Made by a program: the position numbers and the translations under genes. From contig JAIQFN010000035.1 of the NCBI GenBank assembly GCA_020073265.1, positions 39,977-103,976 on the forward strand: DNA of 64,000 nucleotides. Reading direction: 5' to 3'. Positions 28,113-35,561 of the stretch are shown here, piece after piece; the first letter of the stretch is position 1; each line of letters begins with the position of its first letter. The notes beneath the pieces are model-generated. The model was not told the origin of the DNA. It was given only the letters and a program-made list of their open reading frames with translations, and did no database searches. Source of the DNA: Terriglobia bacterium (GTDB lineage: Bacteria; Acidobacteriota; Terriglobia; Bryobacterales; Bryobacteraceae).

Positions 28113-29228
28113 ATGCAATCAGACACAGCAGCTTCGATGAAAATCAAATCGTACTTTTCGCATTCCGTGGAACAAGCCATCCAGGAGGCGCGACAGCAAC
28201 TCGGTCCCGAGGCCGTCTTGATCACCTCCCGGCGCGCCGCGCCGCACGACCGGCACCTGGGCGCCTATGAAGTGGTCTTCGGCAGCACGGCCCCGGCCCC
28301 TGAATCCGCTCCGCCGCCGCAGGACCTCAATCGCGAAGTGGCGGCGCTGCGCGACCAGATGGAAAGCATCAAACGAGCGCTCGCATCCGGCGTGCCTGCA
28401 CCCAATGCCGGTGCGCAGCCGGAGTTTGCGCGCTTTCACCAGCAATTCGTGAACGCAGGCCTGGACGCGGCGCTGGCTCAACAAATCATCGACGACGCTG
28501 CAAACGCCTCGCGCGACTTACCGGCGGCGCAAAGATCCGCCGGCTTCGAGGCATTGGCCGCCCAGATCATCCGCAAGAGACTGCGCTTCGCGCCTGAGTT
28601 TGCTTCGGACGCCCAAGCTGTGAAGCGCAGCGTCATCCTGATAGGACCTCCGGGCGCCGGTAAGACCACCACCCTGGCGAAAATCGCGATTCGCGAATGC
28701 CTGGGGCGCCGGCTTTCAACCCGGATCATTTCGGTGGATCCTTACCGCGTAGCGGCCCACGAAAGACTTCGAAGCCTGGCGAGAATCATGGGCCTCGGGT
28801 TCACCTCCGTGAATACGATTCGCGAGTTTCTAGAAGCCGTCGACGAGTTCCGCGGCAAGGACATGCTGCTCATCGATACGCCCGGATTCGGCAGCAATGA
28901 TTTCGAGAGCGCCCGCGACCTGGCCGGTTGCTTCTCCGAAATGAGTCCCAAGGAAGTGCACCTGGTGCTGCCCGCCTGGATGAGTCAAAAGGATCTGCTG
29001 CGGTACATCCGGCTGTATGCGGAATTTCGGCCCGATTACCTGTTGTTCACGAATCTGGATGAGACCGAATCGCCGGCTGCCTGCCTCGGCGCGGCGATCG
29101 AAAGCAACAAGCCGCTTTCATTCTTCGCGACCGGGCAGAGCATTCCGGAAGAGCTCCAGGCGGCCAGCGCGGAGCCGTTACTCACCAATCTCTTCGGCCA
29201 GCGCGCGGCGGCAATCTCGGCAGCATAA
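28113..29228 (+). CDS. flhF: Flagellar SRP-like GTPase FlhF
   Basis: 371 residues: the basic N-terminal segment MKIKSYFSHSVEQAIQEARQQLGPEAVLITSRR, a variable linker, and an NG-GTPase domain with GPPGAGKTT (~178), DPYRVAAHERL and the G3 motif LLIDTPGFG. FlhF sets the number and pole position of flagella in polar flagellates. The usual partner gene flhG does not follow; fliA starts at the next base instead. An in-frame ATG at 28137 (MKIK) is an equally good start. Confidence 0.95.
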   Translation: MQSDTAASMKIKSYFSHSVEQAIQEARQQLGPEAVLITSRRAAPHDRHLGAYEVVFGSTAPAPESAPPPQDLNREVAALRDQMESIKRALASGVPAPNAGAQPEFARFHQQFVNAGLDAALAQQIIDDAANASRDLPAAQRSAGFEALAAQIIRKRLRFAPEFASDAQAVKRSVILIGPPGAGKTTTLAKIAIRECLGRRLSTRIISVDPYRVAAHERLRSLARIMGLGFTSVNTIREFLEAVDEFRGKDMLLIDTPGFGSNDFESARDLAGCFSEMSPKEVHLVLPAWMSQKDLLRYIRLYAEFRPDYLLFTNLDETESPAACLGAAIESNKPLSFFATGQSIPEELQAASAEPLLTNLFGQRAAAISAA

Positions 29229-30005
29229 ATGGCGTCGAACGTACTCACAAATTCGGCCTACTGCTCGGTCCTCCCCGCGCTCGAGGCGGATGAACGGGAG
29301 CGTCTGATCCTGGATCATCTGTCCAATGTGCGCTGGATCGCGATGCGCATCCACGACCGGATCTGCGGCGCTGTCAGCCTGGACGATCTCGTCTCGGCCG
29401 GCACCATCGGTCTGATCAACGCGGTAGACAGTTACGATCCGAAGTACAACGTCAAGCTCAAGACCTACGCCGAGTACCGGATCCGCGGCGCCATTCTGGA
29501 CAGCATTCGAGGTCTGGACGGGGTTCCGGCGCACAAGCGCAAGCGGCTGAAGGAAATCGAATCGGCGATCGCGGCCGCCGAGCAGCGCTTGCAGCGTGTT
29601 CCGGGCGAAGAGGAAATCGCCGCCGAGTTGAGCGTCTCGCTCGCCGAATACCAAAACGCGCTGGCTGAGCTGCGCGGTGTCAGCCTGGGAAGCTTGGATG
29701 AAGTCGCGGATGGATTCTCCGAGAACCGCCTGCTGCGCTACGTCGCTCAGGACGAGGAAAACCAGCCCGGCCGAATCCTGGAGCGCGCCGAGTTGGAAAA
29801 ACTACTGGTCGACGCGGTGAACAAAATGCCCCGGCTGGAGAAGACCATCCTGACGCTGTACTACAAAGAAGAGCAGAATCTTCAGGAGATTGCCCAGATT
29901 CTGGGTCTGCACACCACGCGCGTCTGTCAACTGAAGGCGCAAGCGCTGCTGCGGCTGCGCGCCTATGTTGTCAAGAAATGGCCAAGCACTCGGGGGATAT
30001 TGTGA
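29229..30005 (+). CDS. fliA: RNA polymerase sigma-28 factor FliA
   Basis: 258 residues with region 2 (VSLDDLVSAGTIGLINAVDSYDPKYNVKLKTYAEYRIRGAILDSIR), region 3 and region 4 (LPxLEKTILTLYYKEEQNLQEIAQILGLHTTRVCQLKAQAL). It directs late flagellar genes. FlgM, its inhibitor, is encoded three genes downstream, and candidate sigma-28 sites precede flgM, fliS, fliM, fliC, fliD and the small gene at 34.0 kb. The start follows flhF directly. Confidence 0.97.
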   Translation: MASNVLTNSAYCSVLPALEADERERLILDHLSNVRWIAMRIHDRICGAVSLDDLVSAGTIGLINAVDSYDPKYNVKLKTYAEYRIRGAILDSIRGLDGVPAHKRKRLKEIESAIAAAEQRLQRVPGEEEIAAELSVSLAEYQNALAELRGVSLGSLDEVADGFSENRLLRYVAQDEENQPGRILERAELEKLLVDAVNKMPRLEKTILTLYYKEEQNLQEIAQILGLHTTRVCQLKAQALLRLRAYVVKKWPSTRGIL

Positions 30006-30400
30006 CCAACCGGCCGGAAGAAGGAACGGAGATTAGTGTGAACCCTGCGCCGCCGAGCGATACCGGCGTTAGCGGAGCCCCGCACGCCGGCACGCCCGCT
30101 GCATCCTCGGCCGCGCCCCGGCTCATGGGAGTCAAGCTGCCGATTCGCGTGCTCATGGGACGCACCCAGATGTGCCTGCGAGACATCACGCTGCTCGGGT
30201 CCGGTTCGGTGGTCGAGCTGGATTGCTCGCCGGACGATCCGGTGGAGATTGTCGTGAACGATCGCGTCATCGCTCAGGGCGAGATCGTGGTGGTGGGTGG
30301 AAACTACGGCGTCCGAATCACCCGGATCGCCTCGGGCGGCGAGGCCGTCCAGCCGTCAACAGAAACTGATCTGCTACGTCTTTCCGAGAGGTTGAAATGA
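30002..30400 (+). CDS. fliN: FliN flagellar motor switch protein (second SpoA-domain copy)
   Basis: About 132 residues from GTG 30002, which overlaps the fliA stop as GTGA; a GGGGGAT sequence just upstream can serve as ribosome site. An ATG at 29978 inside fliA is less likely. After a Pro/Ala-rich linker the SpoA domain reads LPIRVLMGRTQMCLRDITLLGSGSVVELDCSPDDPVEIVVNDRVIAQGEIVVVGGNYGVRITRI, which is closer to textbook FliN than the copy in the fliO-flgE operon. Confidence 0.9.
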   Translation: MTNRPEEGTEISVNPAPPSDTGVSGAPHAGTPAASSAAPRLMGVKLPIRVLMGRTQMCLRDITLLGSGSVVELDCSPDDPVEIVVNDRVIAQGEIVVVGGNYGVRITRIASGGEAVQPSTETDLLRLSERLK

Positions 30401-30822
30401 TGCCATTCTTGTGGGTTTTGATTCCGTACCTGCTTCCCGCCGCCGTCATTGTGGTTCCGCTGGCGCTGATCTGCGGAATCGATATCCGCGTGCGCCGGCT
30501 CCGCAAGTCGGTGCAAACGTGCGAGACCTCCATCCAGGCCGAAGCGGCCCAGCTCACCAACGCGGTGAACGAGCTGAAACGGAGGTTCGAGGAATTTGAA
30601 AACGAGGGCGTAACGCGGCGAGATCCGGAACCGCAGGACGCCGGACTCAGCGATATGGCCCGCGGCAAGGTGCTCAAAATGCACCGTGTGGGCCGGTCCA
30701 CCGAACAAATCGCCGAGACGCTCGGTCTGCCCAAAGGTGAGGTGGACCTGCTGATTAAGGTCCATAAGGTTGTCATGCGGCCCTACGAGGGCGTGGCGCC
30801 GGCGGGCCAGATGGGGGCATAA
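30397..30822 (+). CDS. SwrB/YlxL-like membrane-anchored protein (DUF6115-type)
   Basis: 141 residues: an N-terminal membrane helix (LWVLIPYLLPAAVIVVPLALICGI), a coiled-coil stretch (residues ~36-70) and a C-terminal helix-turn-helix-like segment (KVLKMHRVGRSTEQIAETLGLPKGEVDLLIKVHKVV). This layout and the position just downstream of the sigma-28 gene match SwrB (YlxL) of Bacillus, which follows sigD and activates the FliP-dependent export gate. Sequence identity is not obvious, so the assignment rests on architecture plus synteny. The start overlaps fliN by four bases. Confidence 0.6.
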   Translation: MMPFLWVLIPYLLPAAVIVVPLALICGIDIRVRRLRKSVQTCETSIQAEAAQLTNAVNELKRRFEEFENEGVTRRDPEPQDAGLSDMARGKVLKMHRVGRSTEQIAETLGLPKGEVDLLIKVHKVVMRPYEGVAPAGQMGA

Positions 30823-30828
30823 AAAGAC

Positions 30829-30855
30829 TAAACCGGTTGCCGGAATATGCGATAC
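30829..30855 (+). promoter_or_regulatory. Sigma-28 promoter candidate for flgM
   Basis: TAAA (30829-30832), 15 bases, TGCGATAC (30848-30855; the core CGATA matches the consensus). The expected start is about 20 bases before flgM, so flgM-flgN-flgK-flgL can be transcribed as a late unit. Confidence 0.55.
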
Positions 30856-30880
30856 GAGAAGAGGCACAACTGAGGAAGCG

Positions 30881-31183
30881 ATGAAAATCAAGACCGGAGA
30901 CGCCACAGACGCTTCACAAATCAACCTGGACCAGGCTCGCGCACCGCGCCCTGCCGGGGGCGCCGATCTGGCTGGGTCGGCTGCGATTGGCCGTTCTACG
31001 GCCGCTGATTCGATTGCTCTGTCTTCCACCAAGGACTTGGTTCAACAAGCCCTGAGCGCCGGATCCGACGCGCGCGCGGCTCGAGTCCTGGAGCTGAAGC
31101 AGCAAATCGAAAGCAACCAGTACCGGATCGATCCTCTGGCCGTCAGTCGTGCTCTGATTGATGCTCACCTGGCGGACGGCTAA
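30881..31183 (+). CDS. flgM: Anti-sigma-28 factor FlgM
   Basis: About 100 residues from ATG 30881, preceded by GAGGAAG. Small, hydrophilic, with the FlgM C-terminal sigma-binding helices: DSIALSSTKDLVQQAL ... ARVLELKQQIESNQYRIDPLAVSRALIDA. FlgM holds FliA inactive until it is exported through the finished hook. An open frame from 30770 inside the previous gene is rejected because the family starts at MKIK. Confidence 0.9.
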   Translation: MKIKTGDATDASQINLDQARAPRPAGGADLAGSAAIGRSTAADSIALSSTKDLVQQALSAGSDARAARVLELKQQIESNQYRIDPLAVSRALIDAHLADG

Positions 31184-31194
31184 CGGCCCGCGTC

Positions 31195-31590
31195 ATGAGC
31201 ACCAACCGGGAAGTTCCCGCTCAGTATGGCGACGTCCGCCAGTGCATCCGCGCCGCCAAGGCCAATATGGACGAAGTCAGGCAGTTGCTTTCTCGCGGAT
31301 CGGTGGACAGCGTCGAGCTGTGCGCTTCCACTCTCCGCGAAATCGAAGTGCAACTCGGCTGTGCGGTGGCGATCCTGCGAGCCGGCGGCGCTTCCCATCC
31401 CAGTCCCGAGACTCGCTCGATGCTGGAGGACCTGCAACGAGAAGCGGCCATGCTGGCCCAGTTGTTCGCGGAAGCCGACAAGCTCTTCACTGGCTGGCTG
31501 CGTACCATCCAGACCAAGCGCGCGGGCTACACCGGCCGAGGCCAGGCCGCGCCGCTGCAGTTGGTCGGCAGAATGAGCCTGGAAGGATGA
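31195..31590 (+). CDS. FlgN-like export chaperone (by position and helix content)
   Basis: 131 residues, predicted all-helical (AAKANMDEVRQLLSRG, LCASTLREIEVQLGCAVAILR, MLEDLQREAAMLAQLFAEADKLFTGWLRTI). It lies between flgM and flgK, where flgN is usually found, and FlgN is a helical chaperone for FlgK and FlgL. Sequence alone does not prove it. It starts 11 bases after flgM and ends 6 before flgK. Confidence 0.55.
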   Translation: MSTNREVPAQYGDVRQCIRAAKANMDEVRQLLSRGSVDSVELCASTLREIEVQLGCAVAILRAGGASHPSPETRSMLEDLQREAAMLAQLFAEADKLFTGWLRTIQTKRAGYTGRGQAAPLQLVGRMSLEG

Positions 31591-31596
31591 TGTCTC

Positions 31597-33012
31597 ATGG
31601 GTGACCTGTTCTCCGCACTGAGTTCGGCAGCCAGCGCACTGAACGCCTTCCAGCGTTCGGTCGACGTGACCCAGAACAACGTCGCGAATGCCAACAGTCC
31701 CGGCTACGCCAAGCAGGTTCCGACCTTCCAGTCGCAGGATTTTCAGACCACCGGCGGTGTTTCCGGCGGCGTCCGGGAACAAACTCAGGACACCCGCAGC
31801 GAATTCGCCGACAACGCCGTGCAGCAGCAACTCTCTTTGCTTGGGCAGTTCCAGCAGCTTCAGACTTCGCTGGCGCCGTTGCAGACCGTGCTGGATGTCT
31901 CTTCCAACAGCGCGATTCCCACCGCGCTGAACAACCTGTTCCAGAGTTTCTCGCAATGGAGCGCGCACCCCAGCGACACCACCTCGCAGTCCTTGGTCAT
32001 CAGCGCCGCTCAGCAAGCTGGGAGCGCGTTCCAACAAACCGCAGCCCAGCTCAACAACATTCGCAGCGCCACCGACAAGGATCTCCAGTCCACGGTTGAC
32101 CAGATCAATCAGGATGCTTTGCAAATCCAGGACTACAACCAGAGCGTGGCGAGAGATTCAACGCCCGATGCAGGACGCGACGCGCGCCTGCACGCGACCC
32201 TGGAGGATCTGTCCTCGTTGGCGGACATCCAGGTGATGCCGGGCAACGGGGCCACCGTGACGGTTCTATTGGGCGGCCAGACGCCGCTGGTCATTGGAGC
32301 CCAGATCAACACCTTGCACGTTCAGGACGCCAGCTCCGTGAATCCGGTGGGTCCGCCCGACAAAACCATCGTCGATAGCACCGGCCGGGACGTCAGCGCG
32401 CAGGTAACTTCGGGCAGTCTGTACGGGTTGCTGACGGTCAGGAACAATCTGATTCCGTCGCTCGCGGGCGGGGGACAGCAAGCCGGCGATCTCAATACCT
32501 TGGCGCAGGGGCTGGCAGACACAGTGAACAACCTGCTGGCTCAGGGATCCACCACGCTGACGCCGCCCTATCAGGCCGGCAGCGCGTTATTCAGCTATGA
32601 CCCGAGCTCACCGTCCGGCGTGGCCGCGAGCCTGGGCGTGAATCCCAATCTGTTGCCGGGCCAGCTGGCCGGTATCGATCCGGGACCGCCGCTGGTTTCC
32701 AACGGCATCGCGCTGCGTTTAGCCGGTCTGGATAGCGACCCGAATGGCCAGATCAACGGGTTGAGCTTCACGCAGTTTTTCAGCACGCTGGCGTCCCGGG
32801 TTGGAAACGCGGCCCAAAGCGCCGACACCAGCGTGGCCGCGCAGACTCAGTTAGTCGCACAGGCGAAGACCCTGCGGCAACAGCTCTCCGGAGTATCGAT
32901 GGATGAGGAAGCCATCCGGCTGATCCAACTGCAGAGCTCGTATCAGGCCGCCAGCAAGGTGGTTACCATCGTTGACCAACTTATGCAGTCATTGATCGAC
33001 ATGGTGCATTAG
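31597..33012 (+). CDS. flgK: Flagellar hook-associated protein 1, FlgK
   Basis: 471 residues with the rod/hook N-terminus (ALSSAASALNAFQRSVDVTQNNVANANSPGYAKQ) and the FlgK C-terminus (GVSMDEEAIRLIQLQSSYQAASKVVTIVDQLMQSLI). It forms the junction between hook and filament. The internal part is shorter than in enteric FlgK (about 550). Confidence 0.96.
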   Translation: MGDLFSALSSAASALNAFQRSVDVTQNNVANANSPGYAKQVPTFQSQDFQTTGGVSGGVREQTQDTRSEFADNAVQQQLSLLGQFQQLQTSLAPLQTVLDVSSNSAIPTALNNLFQSFSQWSAHPSDTTSQSLVISAAQQAGSAFQQTAAQLNNIRSATDKDLQSTVDQINQDALQIQDYNQSVARDSTPDAGRDARLHATLEDLSSLADIQVMPGNGATVTVLLGGQTPLVIGAQINTLHVQDASSVNPVGPPDKTIVDSTGRDVSAQVTSGSLYGLLTVRNNLIPSLAGGGQQAGDLNTLAQGLADTVNNLLAQGSTTLTPPYQAGSALFSYDPSSPSGVAASLGVNPNLLPGQLAGIDPGPPLVSNGIALRLAGLDSDPNGQINGLSFTQFFSTLASRVGNAAQSADTSVAAQTQLVAQAKTLRQQLSGVSMDEEAIRLIQLQSSYQAASKVVTIVDQLMQSLIDMVH

Positions 33013-33033
33013 TCACTTAGGAAGGCATTCGTT

Positions 33034-33960
33034 ATGATTAGTGGGTTAGATCCGGCTAACGAGCAGTTTGTGACGTCGTTGAATGACTTACAGACCCGTT
33101 TCAACAACACACAGCAACAGCTTTCCACCGGTCTGCGTGTTAATAAAGCATCGGATGCGCCGCAAGAGTTGAGCGACATCTTCCAGGCACGTGCCGACTT
33201 GGCGCGGGTAACTCAAGTCGGCCAGAACCTGACGACAATAAAATCGCAGGTCGACTCCGCCGATTCGGCCTTGCAAAACGCCGCGCAGCTACTCGACCAG
33301 GCCGGTGTCCTGGCCGCCCAAGGTGTCAACACCACGGAGACCGCCGATCAACGCCAAGCTTTGGCGCTCCAGGTTCAGACGCTCCAATCGCAATTGGTGG
33401 GATTGAGCCGTACCCAGGTGGACGGTGTGTACATCTTCAGCGGCGACCAAGGCGGTTCTCCGGCCTACCAGGTCGATTCAGCCAGCCCGGCTGGCGTCGA
33501 CCGCCTGTTGACGGTGCAAGCCACCCAGCAAATCGCGGACCCGTCTGGCGTCAACTTCCCATACGCGATGACCGCGCAGGATCTCTTTGACAAACGGGAC
33601 AACGCCGACAATCCCGCCCCGGAGAACGTGTTTGCCGCGGTCAACAGTTTGCAGCTCGCCTTGCAGGCCAACGATCCCGCCGCCATTTCGCAGGCCATCG
33701 ATGGTCTCCATACCGCCAGCGCTTACCTGAACCAGCAACTGGGATTCTATGGAGCCGCGCAGAATCGCATCAGCGCCTCCCTGGACTTGGCGCAGAAGTT
33801 CCAAGTGCAAACCCAGACGCGCTTGAGCGACTTACAGGATACCGACGTGACGTCGGCAGCCGTCCAGTTGACTCAAGACAGCACTAATCTCAACGCTGTA
33901 ATGTCCGCCCAGGCAAGGCGTCCGCAGACGACGCTATTCGACTACTTACCGATTCCATAG
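33034..33960 (+). CDS. flgL: Flagellar hook-associated protein 3, FlgL
   Basis: 308 residues with a flagellin-like N-terminus (LQTRFNNTQQQLSTGLRVNKASDAPQELSDIFQARADLARV) and C-terminal helix (LQDTDVTSAAVQLTQDSTNLNAVMSAQAR). It forms the second junction ring between FlgK and the filament. A Shine-Dalgarno-like GGAAGG precedes the ATG; the gap to flgK is 21 bases. Confidence 0.94.
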   Translation: MISGLDPANEQFVTSLNDLQTRFNNTQQQLSTGLRVNKASDAPQELSDIFQARADLARVTQVGQNLTTIKSQVDSADSALQNAAQLLDQAGVLAAQGVNTTETADQRQALALQVQTLQSQLVGLSRTQVDGVYIFSGDQGGSPAYQVDSASPAGVDRLLTVQATQQIADPSGVNFPYAMTAQDLFDKRDNADNPAPENVFAAVNSLQLALQANDPAAISQAIDGLHTASAYLNQQLGFYGAAQNRISASLDLAQKFQVQTQTRLSDLQDTDVTSAAVQLTQDSTNLNAVMSAQARRPQTTLFDYLPIP

Positions 33961-33980
33961 TTACTGCCCGAAAAGTTGTT

Positions 33981-34007
33981 TCAATAACTTCGTGGTTGTA
34001 TCGATAT
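33981..34007 (+). promoter_or_regulatory. Weak sigma-28 promoter candidate
   Basis: TCAA (33981-33984), 15 bases, ATCGATAT (34000-34007). The -10 is like that of fliS, the -35 is weaker. It lies 10 bases before the ATG of the small gene at 34017. It overlaps an imperfect inverted repeat (AAGTTGTTTCAATAACTT) just after flgL. Confidence 0.35.
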
Positions 34008-34016
34008 GTCTAAGGT

Positions 34017-34292
34017 ATGGGAAAGCGTTGCCGAACCGGTCGAGAGGATGTCGCCAGCCTGGCCACTCTGGCTCTGGCCGCGCACCGGGCGGGGCGGAAG
34101 GCAGAGCTGCGGAAGGAAGTTGCCCGCACCGAAGCGTTAGCCCGCGACATGGACGCGTGCGAGGCCGAGAAAATGGACGTCCTGATGGGCGCTATAGAGT
34201 CGCTGGAGTGCTCGCGTCCGGAGCCAGTCCTGGCCGCCCTGCACCTGTTGGAACATCTTGCCCAGGGCGCCACCGGGCGTCCTAGGCGGTGA
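34017..34292 (+). CDS. Small hypothetical protein in flagellar locus
   Basis: 91 residues, basic and helical (LATLALAAHRAGRKAELRKEVARTEALARDMDACEAEK, then EPVLAALHLLEHLAQGA). No domain is recognised. It lies after flgL and overlaps the 3' end of convergent fliM by 11 bases. AAGG lies too near the ATG to be a good ribosome site. A helical chaperone-like protein for the FlgK/FlgL export group is possible, but it could also be a spurious frame. Confidence 0.4.
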   Translation: MGKRCRTGREDVASLATLALAAHRAGRKAELRKEVARTEALARDMDACEAEKMDVLMGAIESLECSRPEPVLAALHLLEHLAQGATGRPRR

Positions 34293-35151
34293 AGTCCTCA
34301 GCTAGAAACGCTCTCCGGGCGCCGGTGCTCACGATCTGACCGCGCAGACCCGCGCCGCCGTTCAACGTACAAACCACCTTGCGCTCCACCGGATGATCGA
34401 GCTTCACGATCTGGCCTTCACGGAGCTGCAGCAGATCTCCCAGCCGCATCTCGCAGCCATCCAGCCACACATCCACGGCGACCTTGGCCGGCATCATCAG
34501 GTCCAGCACTGTCCCGGCCGACGCCGTCGGTTCCATTTTCGGCTCCGGGGCCGGCTGCGGCTCGGACAGGATGCGTTGGAACAGGCTGGCCGGCGCTAGC
34601 AGCGCGAGTTTGCCTGAGTGTTCCCCGAGTGAAAGATCGAAGTGGACGGCGAAGACCGATTCGGCGGCGGGAAAAACACGGGCCGGCGTCTGCTCGATTT
34701 CAACCGTCACCGTTTCCAACTGCGTTTCGAGAATAGTGGCCCAAGCCCGGTATGTTTCGGCCAGGATAAGACGGACCAGCAGGCCCACTACTTGTAACTC
34801 GATTTCAGTCGGCTGACGTTCGGGCGGAGTGAAACTGCCCGGCTTGGCGCCCAGTGCGATCCCGATCAACGGGTACAGCACGGATTGCTCCAAGGCGAGC
34901 AGCAGCTTGTGTTGATCCGGCCGGACCAGCGCCAGGCTGAAGCAGGAGTGCGAAGCGCCCCCCAAAAAGTCGCCAAAGATGGTCTCGCCCGCGCTGCGAA
35001 AGGTGGCCGTGACGGAGTTGCGCAGAAACGCCGAGAGGTTGATCGACAGATCCCGAGCCAGCGCTTCCTGGGCCAGCCGCAGGCGATCGCCGTTGACGCC
35101 CTGCAGCCGCCCGGTGTTCTGAAAATCCACCTGAGTCCAGTCGGGTTCCAT
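34282..35151 (-). CDS. fliM: Flagellar motor switch protein FliM lacking the CheY-binding N-terminus
   Basis: About 289 residues from ATG 35151. The middle CheC-like domain begins VDFQNTGRLQGVNGDRLRLAQEALARDLSINLSAFLRNSVTATF, as in FliM, and the C-terminal SpoA domain reads LDLMMPAKVAVDVWLDGCEMRLGDLLQLREGQIVKLDHPVERKV. The N-terminal LSQxEIDALL peptide that docks phospho-CheY in classical FliM is missing, and the frame further upstream (to 35244) does not contain it either. It is monocistronic and divergent from flbD-motAB, with a sigma-28-like site upstream. Confidence 0.9.
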   Translation of the reverse strand: MEPDWTQVDFQNTGRLQGVNGDRLRLAQEALARDLSINLSAFLRNSVTATFRSAGETIFGDFLGGASHSCFSLALVRPDQHKLLLALEQSVLYPLIGIALGAKPGSFTPPERQPTEIELQVVGLLVRLILAETYRAWATILETQLETVTVEIEQTPARVFPAAESVFAVHFDLSLGEHSGKLALLAPASLFQRILSEPQPAPEPKMEPTASAGTVLDLMMPAKVAVDVWLDGCEMRLGDLLQLREGQIVKLDHPVERKVVCTLNGGAGLRGQIVSTGARRAFLAEDFTA

Positions 35152-35176
35152 ACTGTGTGTTAAACCGTAAGTCTTC

Positions 35177-35204
35177 CAATCGACTGGCCCGCGTAGATAC
35201 TTTA
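35177..35204 (-). promoter_or_regulatory. Sigma-28 promoter candidate for fliM
   Basis: Minus strand: TAAAGTAT (35204-35197) matches the -35 in 7 of 8 bases. After 12 further bases comes GTCGATTG (35184-35177), 5 of 8. The spacing is TAAA-N16, one longer than the standard, as at fliD. Confidence 0.5.
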
Positions 35205-35207
35205 TTT

Positions 35208-35224
35208 TTGGAAGCCTAGGTGCA
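35208..35224 (+). promoter_or_regulatory. Sigma-54 promoter candidate for flbD-motA-motB
   Basis: TTGGAAGCCTAGGTGCA: GG at 35210-35211, GC at 35222-35223, 10 bases apart. The expected transcript start is near 35235, giving a 66-base leader to flbD. It lies next to the divergent fliM promoter. Confidence 0.6.
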
Positions 35225-35300
35225 ACAGCGGTCCGCATAAGCATAAACGTTCCAAACCAATGTGTCGATATAACCCCGAGCCAACTTATTGGAGTAACTG

Positions 35301-35552
35301 ATGATCCACCTGACTAGGTTGAACCACGTGCCACTTATAGTTAACTCCGACCTGATCGAACATGTCGAAGTTACGCCGGATACCGTCGTGGCGCTGACGA
35401 CCGGCCAGAAGTTTCTGGTCCTCGAGACGGCCGAAGACGTGGTGGACAAAGTAATTCAGTTCAAGAAGGCCATCCTGAACGCCTCCGGTTGCCCCCTCAA
35501 AACGGATCAACCGGCCAGCGTAGCCGATCCGATGAACACCCGCGACAGGTAA
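35301..35552 (+). CDS. flbD: FlbD/SwrD-family flagellar protein
   Basis: 83 residues. The core MIHLTRLNHVPLIVNSDLIEHVEVTPDTVVALTTGQKFLVLETAEDVVDKVIQFKK is the FlbD family. The Bacillus member SwrD increases motor power and is also encoded near motor genes. Here the gene sits directly upstream of motA and motB, which fits a stator-related role. A GGAGTAAC ribosome site precedes the ATG. Confidence 0.88.
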   Translation: MIHLTRLNHVPLIVNSDLIEHVEVTPDTVVALTTGQKFLVLETAEDVVDKVIQFKKAILNASGCPLKTDQPASVADPMNTRDR

Positions 35553-35561
35553 CTCGACGTC

